From contig CANPWM010000005.1 of NCBI GenBank assembly GCA_947584295.1, positions 1 to 56,143 of the forward strand: DNA of 56,143 nucleotides, written 5' to 3'. Under the pieces are notes generated by a model. It was given only the letters and a program-made list of their open reading frames with translations. It searched no databases and was not told the DNA's origin. Made by a program: the position numbers and the translations under genes. Numbering within the stretch: the stretch's first letter is position 1; each line of letters begins with the position of its first letter. This DNA is from an uncultured Oscillospiraceae bacterium. Its GTDB lineage: Bacteria; Bacillota; Clostridia; Oscillospirales; Oscillospiraceae. This document shows, in pieces, positions 25,576-31,247 of the stretch.

Positions 25576-27387
25576 TCACCGCCTTATTGCCTTGATAATG
25601 CCGATGAATACGACAGCGGCGATGCCAAAGGTGATGAGCAGCATAATTTCCTCCGGGATAAACGGGAACGCCGCAGACAGGAAGCCCAGGAAGCCGGTAA
25701 AGAGGCCAGGAACAGCATCGAATATCTTGAGTACGACATCGACAACGGCGGTCAGCTTTTCCGCTATAAGCTCAGCCAAAGAGATAAGAGCGTCCAGGAG
25801 CTTGCCGATGAAGGAGCCTATAAGGTCCAGGAGGCCGGAGCCGAGAGCGCCGAACAGCTTACCGAGCTTGTCCCATATGGATTCGCCATCATCACTACCG
25901 CCAGAGCCGGAGGAGCTGCCGCCTCCGGGCGGGCCGGTGCCGTCGATGGACTTGTACTGTTCACCGCAAACCGAACACTCATAGATGGTATAGCCCTCTT
26001 GGACAAGCTGACCAGTATCATCGTATTTTGTCTGTACGGATTGCTTGACTGTCCATTTATGGCCTGTGGCGGGGACGGTCTCCGTCTTTGTCTCTCCACA
26101 GCCGGAGCAGGTATAGGTATTGGAGCCGGAAGTGGTGCAGGTGGGCGGAGTGCTGGCGGTGGGCTGGCCCCATGTATGGGTATGGGTGGAATCTCCGCCC
26201 GTGCCGCCTCCGCCGGGGGTGGATTCATTGACGGTGACGTAATAGATGTTGTACGTCTCACCGCCTTCATCTATGGTGATGTTTTCATCACCATAGGTGA
26301 CGGTCACGGTGTCCCCTGCCTCAGTGGTCAGGTGGTAGGAGCGGTCAGAGTAGTCGTAATTCCAATCGGTGATGGTGGTGGAGGTATCTGTATAGGGGTT
26401 ATAGTAGTTGTTGGTAGTCTCATTGAATATTTGGTCGCCGTCTACTTTTGTCAGCTGGCCATCGTCTCCCATGATGCCGATGTCGCCGGTAAAGGTGGTA
26501 GCACGGGAGGAGGAGCCGCCAATGTTTTGAGTGAACGAATTGACGGAGTACTCATAAGGTTCCACATTGATATAAAAGCGGCCGGAAATGGAATACAAAC
26601 CTGGAGAGACATCAGAAAGATCAATATAAAAACAATTAGTATCTTTGGAATTATAACCTTCAAACTCTACTTTAGAACCACAAACACATTTAACAGACTT
26701 TCCAGGAACAGTATCCGTACCCCACGGTGAATCTTCTGAGAATTCAAAAGGAGAAGAACCAGAAAAACAAAGAGTATAAATTCCATCAAATGGGGCATCA
26801 AAGTATACAGATTCATTTAAAAAATTCAAAGTAATCCAGGTGACAAAAGGCGTATCCGGCATAGAAAAAGTAAGAAAAAATTGCTCACCTATATAGCTAT
26901 TTGAAGATACATCTACACTAGTCATCCTATTAAAATTGACAATAGGTATAGGTATCTGAAAACAAGATTTTCCTATATTTGTAGTACCAAGCTCCGGCTT
27001 GATGGTGTCGGTAACGTATGCGTCATACTGCGACTGGAAGTATTCGGCCACATTACTTTCATTGACATAGAAGAGATCGCCACAATACTGGCAACGGCAC
27101 TCATAGTCATAAATACCCAAAGAGCCAACGTGTTCAACGGCATTTGTCCTACGCAAATAGGAGCTTGCAGTATGCTTGTGAGTAGGCGAATCCTCACAAT
27201 AGTCGACAGAAATATATCCAATGAATTGGTTCCACCAATCAGGCGAATTTTTACCACCAAGCCAAGAAGAAAAACTTGTACCTGTATACGTTTTCCCCTC
27301 ACCGTCAGCATATGCAGAAACGGAAAAAAGGCAAAAAAGGGTGACAAGTGCAAGATTTACTGCTATAATCTTTTTAAGGACTTTCAT
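25576..27387 (-). CDS. Large secreted, C-terminally anchored protein; candidate pIII-like adsorption protein
   Basis: 603 residues. Signal peptide at 1-28 (KKIIAVNLALVTLFCLFSVSAYA), a long ectodomain, Gly/Ser-rich linkers (STPGGGGTGG, PPGGGSSSGSGG) and a C-terminal hydrophobic anchor (IMLLITFGIAAVVFIGIIKAIRR). Three Cys pairs look like zinc ribbons: CRCQYCGD, CSGCGETKTE and ECSVCGEQYK. The layout of signal peptide, domains joined by Gly-rich linkers and a C-terminal anchor is that of filamentous phage pIII, which binds the host receptor and closes the virion. I start at ATG 27387 after AGGTGATGTT rather than TTG/ATG further up. A plus-strand promoter lies inside its first codons. Confidence 0.7.
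   Translation of the reverse strand: MKVLKKIIAVNLALVTLFCLFSVSAYADGEGKTYTGTSFSSWLGGKNSPDWWNQFIGYISVDYCEDSPTHKHTASSYLRRTNAVEHVGSLGIYDYECRCQYCGDLFYVNESNVAEYFQSQYDAYVTDTIKPELGTTNIGKSCFQIPIPIVNFNRMTSVDVSSNSYIGEQFFLTFSMPDTPFVTWITLNFLNESVYFDAPFDGIYTLCFSGSSPFEFSEDSPWGTDTVPGKSVKCVCGSKVEFEGYNSKDTNCFYIDLSDVSPGLYSISGRFYINVEPYEYSVNSFTQNIGGSSSRATTFTGDIGIMGDDGQLTKVDGDQIFNETTNNYYNPYTDTSTTITDWNYDYSDRSYHLTTEAGDTVTVTYGDENITIDEGGETYNIYYVTVNESTPGGGGTGGDSTHTHTWGQPTASTPPTCTTSGSNTYTCSGCGETKTETVPATGHKWTVKQSVQTKYDDTGQLVQEGYTIYECSVCGEQYKSIDGTGPPGGGSSSGSGGSDDGESIWDKLGKLFGALGSGLLDLIGSFIGKLLDALISLAELIAEKLTAVVDVVLKIFDAVPGLFTGFLGFLSAAFPFIPEEIMLLITFGIAAVVFIGIIKAIRR
27341..27369 (+). promoter_or_regulatory. Plus-strand promoter inside the start of the adsorption-protein gene
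   Basis: GTGACA (27341-27346), 17-bp spacer, TATAAT (27364-27369), 46 bases upstream of the small plus-strand gene at 27415. Confidence 0.7.
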
Positions 27388-27414
27388 AACATCACCTACA
27401 AGGAGAGAGTTATA

Positions 27415-27609
27415 ATGAACCAGTTTATAGCCGGACAATGCCGCAATATGCTTAATACCGTCAACCTGTTCAAACAGTCGTGCGAAATGGCGGCAAAGCG
27501 GGACGATGGGAAAATATCAAAAGACGAGGCCCGGACATTATCGAGAATCACAAAGGCCGCCGACAGCTTTACCAAGGAGCTTGAGGCCTTGCTGAAAAAG
27601 GCAGATTAG
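27415..27609 (+). CDS. 64-residue soluble prophage protein on the opposite strand
   Basis: A helical, charged protein (starts MNQFIAGQCRNMLNTVNLF, then KDEARTLSRITKAADSFTKELEALLKKAD). It has AAGGAGAGAG seven bases before ATG 27415 and a near-consensus promoter at 27341. It is divergent from the adsorption-protein gene and convergent, by three bases of overlap, with the 53-residue gene. Its isolated transcription against the late operon suggests a regulatory or accessory role such as superinfection control, which is speculation; no family recognised. Confidence 0.65.
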   Translation: MNQFIAGQCRNMLNTVNLFKQSCEMAAKRDDGKISKDEARTLSRITKAADSFTKELEALLKKAD

Positions 27610-27767
27610 AACCGCCTTGCGCTGTGGATCAGATACACCACCAAAGCCACCAGAGCCAGGACAAGGCCAGTACCGGCGAAGAACGACAACAGCGGTTGAC
27701 CGAGGACGGCGGAGAGGGTGCGGGAAAAGAGGTCAAAACAGTTATTTAGAAATCCAGTTGTGGACAT
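27606..27767 (-). CDS. 53-residue single-TM prophage protein
   Basis: Begins MSTTGFLNNCFDLFSRTLSA, then a TM (FFAGTGLVLALVALVVYLI) and HSARRF end. ATG 27767 follows TTGGAGGTAATT. It sits between the major coat candidate, from which a hairpin separates it, and the large adsorption protein. Size and topology suit a minor coat protein. It was below the size cut-off of ordinary ORF calling. Confidence 0.65.
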   Translation of the reverse strand: MSTTGFLNNCFDLFSRTLSAVLGQPLLSFFAGTGLVLALVALVVYLIHSARRF

Positions 27768-27786
27768 AATTACCTCCAAAGGGGAT

Positions 27787-27808
27787 GGGGCACGGGTGAC
27801 CGTGCCCC
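27787..27808 (-). terminator. Hairpin downstream of the coat gene
   Basis: A perfect 9-bp stem, GGGGCACGG/CCGTGCCCC, with a 4-nt loop, 7 bases past the coat gene stop. There is no U-run, so it may act as a leaky terminator or RNA stabiliser, as the hairpin after gene VIII does in fd. Confidence 0.55.
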
Positions 27809-27814
27809 GCTTGC

Positions 27815-27973
27815 TTACCGGGCGGCGTTGCGGATCATAGCGAACACGCTAACGCCAACGGCAATGAGGGACACCGCCAGCAGAGTGGCGGTATACCCAT
27901 TACCAGTCATGATTTCAAAGACCTTGCCCATGAAAGTCACAACGGTATCAGCGGCATTGGTGATTGCCTCCAT
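27815..27973 (-). CDS. Candidate major coat protein (pVIII-like), 52 residues
   Basis: The N-terminus is short, amphipathic and mildly acidic (MEAITNAADTVVTFMGKVFE), then a hydrophobic stretch (TATLLAVSLIAVGVSVFAMI) and a basic C-terminus (RNAAR). This charge layout and length match mature filamentous phage major coat protein, although no signal peptide is present. ATG 27973 has the best ribosome site in the element (AAGGAGGTGACATAT), it is the first gene of the structural cluster and is followed by a hairpin, all fitting high expression. Assignment rests on size, charge and position. Confidence 0.65.
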   Translation of the reverse strand: MEAITNAADTVVTFMGKVFEIMTGNGYTATLLAVSLIAVGVSVFAMIRNAAR

Positions 27974-27998
27974 ATATGTCACCTCCTTCCCAGATTAA

Positions 27999-28063
27999 TG
28001 CGGACGCCGGAATTGAACCGGCTGAATGGATTGCTCCACTGTACGCCTTTGTACTACACCGCA
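27999..28063 (-). other. tRNA-like sequence in the coat-gene leader
   Basis: Minus strand, 65 nt: 5' TGCGG...CCGCA 3' acceptor-like ends, TA then GTAC/GTAC D-arm with loop AAAGGC, and a perfect T-arm GCCGG-TTCAATT-CCGGC. Acceptor pairs 6 and 7 are mismatched, and the anticodon arm plus variable region is only 18 nt with no normal 7-nt loop. It is not a canonical tRNA. Confidence 0.55.
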
Positions 28064-28124
28064 ATATATAACACTTGACTAAAGATGGAAAAAGAGGTAA
28101 GATGAAATAGAGGTACTCCCCTCC

Positions 28125-28143
28125 CCTGCCCTTTTCGGGCAGG
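28125..28143. other. Hairpin immediately downstream of rep
   Basis: CCTGCCC-TTTTC-GGGCAGG, followed by no U-run in either direction. Candidate single-strand origin or packaging structure rather than a terminator. Confidence 0.45.
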
Positions 28144-28152
28144 TGGAGAGAA

Positions 28153-28779
28153 TCACTCGGCGAATTGGTTGTTGTGTTCCTCCAGCAGTTTTATCCATAT
28201 GACGGAGGAACGGCGGAAATCTGAAAAGAGACCGTGTGCGCATACGAGCTTGACAAACTCATAATAGGTAACTTTCTTGTCCAGAGAATAGAGTAAATCG
28301 AGAATCTTCACAATACGTTCGTCCTCAGAGAGTTGTAACAGGAGCTTGTCTAAAATCGGTTTAAGCGGCCCCTCAACAGATTCAGGGTCATACTGGTATT
28401 CGCCGGGATTATCGGCGTGTACCAGATACCTCATAGCGCCGTCAAAGGACGCACAGCGTTGAACATAGTTTTCGGAAATGCCAAGCTCTTTGGCGAGTGC
28501 GGAGCGCCAACGGGGAGCGGAGAACCGGGCCACAATGTGCCAGTGAGGCTTTTTCAACGTACCGGCCTTGTGTTCGGGGTTGTGCTTTTCGTCTGCATCA
28601 GTCCATACATCACTATCGTGGCGGATAGCGGCGTACTGGAATCGTGAGCGGATATACTCTAATGCGGATATGTGCGTTGAATCTTCATCGGGATAGATCA
28701 GTAAGCAGAAGTTACGAGACTTGAAATTGTGGTTGGATTCAGATGCAGAAGAATCGACTGTCGGGGTTAATTCTTCCAT
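28153..28779 (-). CDS. Rolling-circle replication initiator, Rep_2 (pMV158 RepB) type
   Basis: 208 residues, close to pMV158 RepB (about 210). HUH endonuclease features: LLIYPDEDS strand, HDSDVW near residue 54, the HxH metal motif KPHWHIVARF (His79, His81) and RYLVHADNPGEYQYDPE, which matches the Rep_2 signature; the Tyr in RYLVH (118) is the likely nucleophile. A C-terminal helical part follows. It would nick the plus strand at the origin upstream. Start ATG 28779 follows AGGGTGGTCATT; the longer reading to 28884 crosses the iterons. Filamentous phages of Gram-negatives use pII-type Reps, so a plasmid-type Rep here is notable. Confidence 0.88.
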   Translation of the reverse strand: MEELTPTVDSSASESNHNFKSRNFCLLIYPDEDSTHISALEYIRSRFQYAAIRHDSDVWTDADEKHNPEHKAGTLKKPHWHIVARFSAPRWRSALAKELGISENYVQRCASFDGAMRYLVHADNPGEYQYDPESVEGPLKPILDKLLLQLSEDERIVKILDLLYSLDKKVTYYEFVKLVCAHGLFSDFRRSSVIWIKLLEEHNNQFAE

Positions 28780-28802
28780 AATGACCACCCTAAAGTAAGT
28801 TT

Positions 28803-28920
28803 TGGAACATTGGAACACGGGAGTTAAAATGGTGTTCCAAGCGGAAACCGTTGCGGGAGTAGGAATACGGGGATTTTGGAACATGGAACAGACGGCGCTT
28901 TAGTCGTAGTTCGCGCCGTC
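28803..28920 (-). other. Double-strand replication origin: nick hairpin plus iterons
   Basis: An 8-bp stem GACGGCGC/GCGCCGTC (28891-28898, 28913-28920) exposes a 14-nt loop that reads GAACTACGACTAAA on the minus strand, containing ACTACGAC as in the pMV158-family nick site (TACTACG/A). Between the hairpin and rep are five TGGAACA elements: 28803-28809, 28811-28817, 28877-28883, 28884-28890, and inverted at 28833-28839. Nick site, bind repeats and rep are in the pMV158 order. Confidence 0.8.
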
Positions 28921-28961
28921 CCCCGGAAACCGAAGGTAGGGACTTTCTGTCAGCGGTAGCC

Positions 28962-29231
28962 CTACCAACGGAATCCGGGAACGGTAATACCAGCGTCAAG
29001 GAGGAACTGACGCAGATATTTGAGCTTATCTTCCGCCCGTATGGCCCGGAATAATTCCTCACCATATTTACGGACGGTATCATTGTATCGCTCATTTTCC
29101 GCCCGTAACCGGGCATTTTCCCGCAGGAGGGCTATATAGTCCTCCGGGGGTACAAACGCAATCTGCCGGACATTGTCACGGTTGATGATGCGTATGTATT
29201 CCTCCAAATACGGGAGGTCGTCAGGACTCAT
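28962..29231 (-). CDS. 89-residue coiled-coil prophage protein
   Basis: Starts MSPDDLPYLEEYIRIINRDN; a leucine/charge-rich helix (LLRENARLRAENERYNDTVR) predicts a coiled coil. ATG 29231 lies within the last codons of the SSB-like gene, so the two are coupled. The stop at 28962 falls within a 7-bp stem (GGTAGGG 28935-28941 / CCCTACC 28960-28966). It belongs to the replication module; a role as Rep accessory or copy control is possible by position. No family recognised. Confidence 0.65.
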   Translation of the reverse strand: MSPDDLPYLEEYIRIINRDNVRQIAFVPPEDYIALLRENARLRAENERYNDTVRKYGEELFRAIRAEDKLKYLRQFLLDAGITVPGFRW

Positions 29232-29514
29232 CACGGACAGGCCGCAGATTGTAGATGCGGGTGACGTTGTTGCCATTGACATCACGCTCGGTGGATTCCA
29301 GCCAGGTCACATCGTCACCGAGGCCGGGAATACCGTCCTTCATGTACTGCTCCTTCTGAAAGAGCGAAGCCGCATACTGGCCCTCAATGCCGGAGGCGGG
29401 GTCAACATCGGCCACGACGTAGAAGTTGTAACCGACATAGGGCGCCTTGCCGTTCTTGCCGCCTCCGTTAAACTTGCGGATTCCGATAATGGTTGCGGTG
29501 CGTGTGAAAACCAT
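29221..29514 (-). CDS. SSB-like (gene V-type) single-stranded DNA-binding protein
   Basis: 97 residues, predicted all-beta: VFTRTATIIGIRKFNGG, GYNFYVVADVDP, ASLFQKEQYMKDGIPGLGDDV, VTRIYNLRPV. Size and strand pattern resemble small phage ssDNA-binding proteins that coat filamentous phage DNA before assembly. Identification is by pattern and location before rep, not by a diagnostic motif. ATG 29514 follows ATGGAGGTATAACT. The leader upstream is long and rich in hairpins. Confidence 0.55.
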   Translation of the reverse strand: MVFTRTATIIGIRKFNGGGKNGKAPYVGYNFYVVADVDPASGIEGQYAASLFQKEQYMKDGIPGLGDDVTWLESTERDVNGNNVTRIYNLRPVRDES

Positions 29515-29547
29515 AGTTATACCTCCATAGATAGATTTGATAAAGGT

Positions 29548-29781
29548 TTTTGTAATCCATAAGGATTACAAAAGAATTGAATTGATTAAAAAGGTAATTT
29601 GAAATTGCATTTCAACCCTGACGGGATTGAAATTGCGTGCTGGTCAGCAATCTCTCAAAAAATCTATTTGAATTGCACTGCATTATTTTCCGGCCCCGCC
29701 ATACGGGCAGATTGAAAAAGACAAGAGGTATAAGCCGCTAAAAAACAAGGGCCGGAAAATAATAAAGGATTTTTTTGAGAG
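29548..29781. repeat. Hairpin-rich non-coding region of the prophage
   Basis: The 407 nt between 29515 and 29921 hold no gene. Structures: TTTTGTAATCC/GGATTACAAAA (29548-29573, ATAA loop); TTTCAACCC/GGGATTGAAA (29610-29632, TGAC loop, one bulge); and a long-range stem with 15-bp arms ATTATTTTCCGGCCC (29682-29696) and its complement (29749-29763), enclosed by CTCTCAAAAAA/TTTTTTGAGAG (29652-29662, 29771-29781). Confidence 0.6.
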
Positions 29782-29826
29782 CGTTAGTGGAATAGCGTTT
29801 TTTGTTGTTAAAAGTATTGAGGGATT

Positions 29827-29900
29827 ACACGGAAAGCGTGTATGCTTATAATACACGGATTCCGTGCATTTGTCAAGGCAAAAATACACGAAAACCGAAT
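29827..29900. promoter_or_regulatory. Divergent overlapping promoters with repressor operators (lysogeny switch)
   Basis: Plus promoter for the repressor: ATTACA (29824-29829), TATAAT (29847-29852). Minus promoter for ssb-rep: TTGACA (29871-29876 complement), 17-bp spacer, TATTAT (29848-29853 complement). Operators: ACACGGAAAGCGTGT (29827-29841) in the plus spacer, ACACGGATTCCGTGC (29853-29867) in the minus spacer, and a half-like ACACGAAAACCG from 29886. Confidence 0.78.
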
Positions 29901-29921
29901 ATTTTTTTGGAGGGTCAAAAA

Positions 29922-30137
29922 ATGATAGCAAACAAACTAAAAGAGCTTAGAATTAAAGCGGAAGAAACACAAGTTCAGATTGCAAAACTGCTCAACGTAA
30001 CCCAAGCAAGTTATTGGCGCATGGAGAAGGGAGAGCAGGGACTAACCGCAGAAATGTTGCGCAAGATTTGTTTACACTATAACATCAGCGCAGATTATCT
30101 GCTCGGACTGCCAAAGGGGTTACCTTACCCGGATTAA
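29922..30137 (+). CDS. XRE-family prophage repressor
   Basis: 71 residues, a Cro/C1 helix-turn-helix (IKAEETQVQIAKLLNVTQASYWRMEKG) with the ending ISADYLLGLPKGLP common in small phage repressors. ATG 29922 follows TTGGAGGGTCAAAA. Its own promoter and the opposing rep promoter overlap at the -10 and contain palindromic operators, so it probably represses both. It is the only plus-strand regulator of the element and overlaps the end of the convergent 61-residue gene by four bases. Confidence 0.85.
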   Translation: MIANKLKELRIKAEETQVQIAKLLNVTQASYWRMEKGEQGLTAEMLRKICLHYNISADYLLGLPKGLPYPD

Positions 30138-30319
30138 CCGACAATCCCCCATTCGGGACACTTGAGGATTGCGTCATTGATGTACTGAGCCAGCGACAGG
30201 CATTTTAGACAACCTAAATCATCGTCTACCTCTATACATAAATGGGCGTTATCCCGCAGTAGGTTGAAGATCAGATACCAGTCGTCTTTGGTGAAGAATC
30301 TGTATTTTTCATCAGGCAT
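30134..30319 (-). CDS. 61-residue prophage protein, function unknown
   Basis: Begins MPDEKYRFFTKDDWYLIFNL and is soluble, with CIEVDDDLGCLKCLSLAQ in the middle. ATG 30319 follows AAAGGAGGTGATTAAT, a strong ribosome site. Third gene of the minus-strand early cluster and convergent with the repressor. Small, acidic and Cys-containing; could be an antirepressor or regulator, but nothing recognised. Confidence 0.6.
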   Translation of the reverse strand: MPDEKYRFFTKDDWYLIFNLLRDNAHLCIEVDDDLGCLKCLSLAQYINDAILKCPEWGIVG

Positions 30320-30401
30320 ATTAATCACCTCCTTTTTATGATACTTCGATGTTATCATACATGGGCGCAGGGGCGCACGGTCTATTAGAGCAAATGCGTA
30401 A

Positions 30402-30422
30402 GCTGGCGAGTAGGTCGCCAGC
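30402..30422. other. Perfect 8-bp hairpin in the early region
   Basis: GCTGGCGA-GTAGG-TCGCCAGC within a non-coding stretch (30320-30550) between two small early genes. GGGAGG/CCTCCC arms near 30520-30546 form another. Candidate single-strand origin or packaging signal. Confidence 0.45.
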
Positions 30423-30550
30423 GGCGAGACTGATAGACACAAGAGTATGGGCCGGGGGCCATCTGTGTTCAAAGGGAAAGGTAATGGCTGGTAAAAATCC
30501 TGATAGAGTTGCGCAATAGGGAGGTCGGAAGTTTTCGGGCCTCCCCTACC

Positions 30551-30727
30551 CTATTTTTGGTCATCATCTTCAACATCATAACTATGGAGGTGACCGACAA
30601 CTGTAATGCGAAAATCCTTTGAATCAGGCCAATGCGCTTTGGCGTCCTCCAGAGCTTCAACGGCTACGCTCTGACTTTGAGTAGCGTAAACGGTGAATCC
30701 ATCAATCTCAACATAGTATGTGGACAT
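30551..30727 (-). CDS. 58-residue prophage protein, function unknown
   Basis: Not long enough for routine calling. Begins MSTYYVEIDGFTVYATQSQS and ends in an acidic DVEDDDQK tail. ATG 30727 follows AAAGGAGCGTAT. A beta-alpha-beta pattern (VEIDGFTVYA, VAVEALEDAKAHW, FRITVV) suggests a small folded domain. Member of the early minus-strand cluster behind the operator-controlled promoter at 31039. Confidence 0.6.
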   Translation of the reverse strand: MSTYYVEIDGFTVYATQSQSVAVEALEDAKAHWPDSKDFRITVVGHLHSYDVEDDDQK

Positions 30728-30774
30728 ATACGCTCCTTTCTCCCCGTATGGCCGGTAGGTCAGCCGGATAATTT

Positions 30775-30987
30775 TCAGATAAGGCCATATTTACGAGCAA
30801 CAAAGCTGTCATCATAGTCATCAGCACAAACTGTAATAATTGAATATGGAGTTTCGTAAGACTTCCAAACAACGCCTCTATTATCACTACGAGAACGAAC
30901 AGCATAGACATGCTCGATTACAACAGGAGGCTCATTAAGAGGATTAAAGCGTTTACGGAGCGTAACATCAAAATATTGTCGAGCCAT
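30775..30987 (-). CDS. 70-residue prophage protein, function unknown
   Basis: Begins MARQYFDVTLRKRF and contains VVIEHVYAVRSRSDNRGVVW and ITVCADDYDDSFVARKYGLI; soluble, mixed alpha/beta. ATG 30987 follows AGAAGGAATTTATT. First gene after the promoter with two repressor operators, so it is an early gene under direct repressor control. No family recognised. Confidence 0.65.
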   Translation of the reverse strand: MARQYFDVTLRKRFNPLNEPPVVIEHVYAVRSRSDNRGVVWKSYETPYSIITVCADDYDDSFVARKYGLI

Positions 30988-31038
30988 AATAAATTCCTTC
31001 TGAGCTTTTAGGAGCTTGTCTCCCCTCCTGATGATACT

Positions 31039-31089
31039 ATTATACACGGAATCCGTGTATTTGCATATACACTACACGGATTCCGTGTA
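31039..31089 (-). promoter_or_regulatory. Early promoter with two perfect repressor operators
   Basis: ACACGGAATCCGTGT (31044-31058) and ACACGGATTCCGTGT (31074-31088), centres 30 bp apart. On the minus strand TATAAT (31039-31044 complement) follows the first operator with the same geometry as the rep promoter; the -35 TATGCA is weak. Confidence 0.72.
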
Positions 31090-31152
31090 GAACAAAACGG
31101 ATAATATTTGCAAAGCAAATATATAATCATAGAGAAGTATAAAAATAAGAAA

Positions 31153-31178
31153 TTTCCGCCTCGCAAGCGAGGCGGAAA
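31153..31178. other. GC-rich 12-bp hairpin next to attR
   Basis: TTTCCGCCTCGC (31153-31164) and GCGAGGCGGAAA (31167-31178) are perfectly complementary. No U-run follows. Fourteen bases from attR; a candidate packaging signal or recombination accessory structure. Confidence 0.5.
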
Positions 31179-31191
31179 GGCTGGAGAATTG

Positions 31192-31223
31192 TAAAAATTT
31201 TGTTCAATGTAGGGGAGGGCGAA
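31192..31223. repeat. attR: right copy of 32-bp direct repeat
   Basis: Identical to 23687-23718. Sequence to its right (ACGAGGAAAATCG, then the radA end) would rejoin the recombinase upstream region after excision. Confidence 0.9.
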
Positions 31224-31247
31224 ACGAGGAAAATCGCCCGGAGGCGG

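Larger units (their letters stand above)
23687..31223. mobile_element. Integrated inovirus-like (filamentous) prophage, about 7.5 kb
   Basis: Bounded by perfect 32-bp direct repeats; the unit is 7,505 bp, a typical filamentous phage size. Inside: repressor and divergent switch, SSB-like protein, Rep_2 rolling-circle initiator and origin, pVIII-sized and other single-TM proteins, a large secreted and C-terminally anchored protein, and a Zot/pI ATPase. Most genes are on the minus strand with overlapping starts. No integrase, secretin, tail or capsid genes are present. A missing secretin fits a single-membrane host. It sits between radA and the tyrosine recombinase gene and is visibly more AT-rich than its surroundings in the control regions. 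Gram-positive filamentous phages are rarely described (CAK1 and B5 are the examples I know). Confidence 0.85.

Noticed and set aside
27999-28063. A functional tRNA gene
   Set aside because: The anticodon arm is too short and does not form a normal stem and loop; two acceptor pairs are mismatched. Kept only as a tRNA-like sequence.
29683-29931. 82-codon minus-strand frame over the switch region
   Set aside because: Overlaps promoters, operators and hairpins, has no ribosome site and no plausible protein features.
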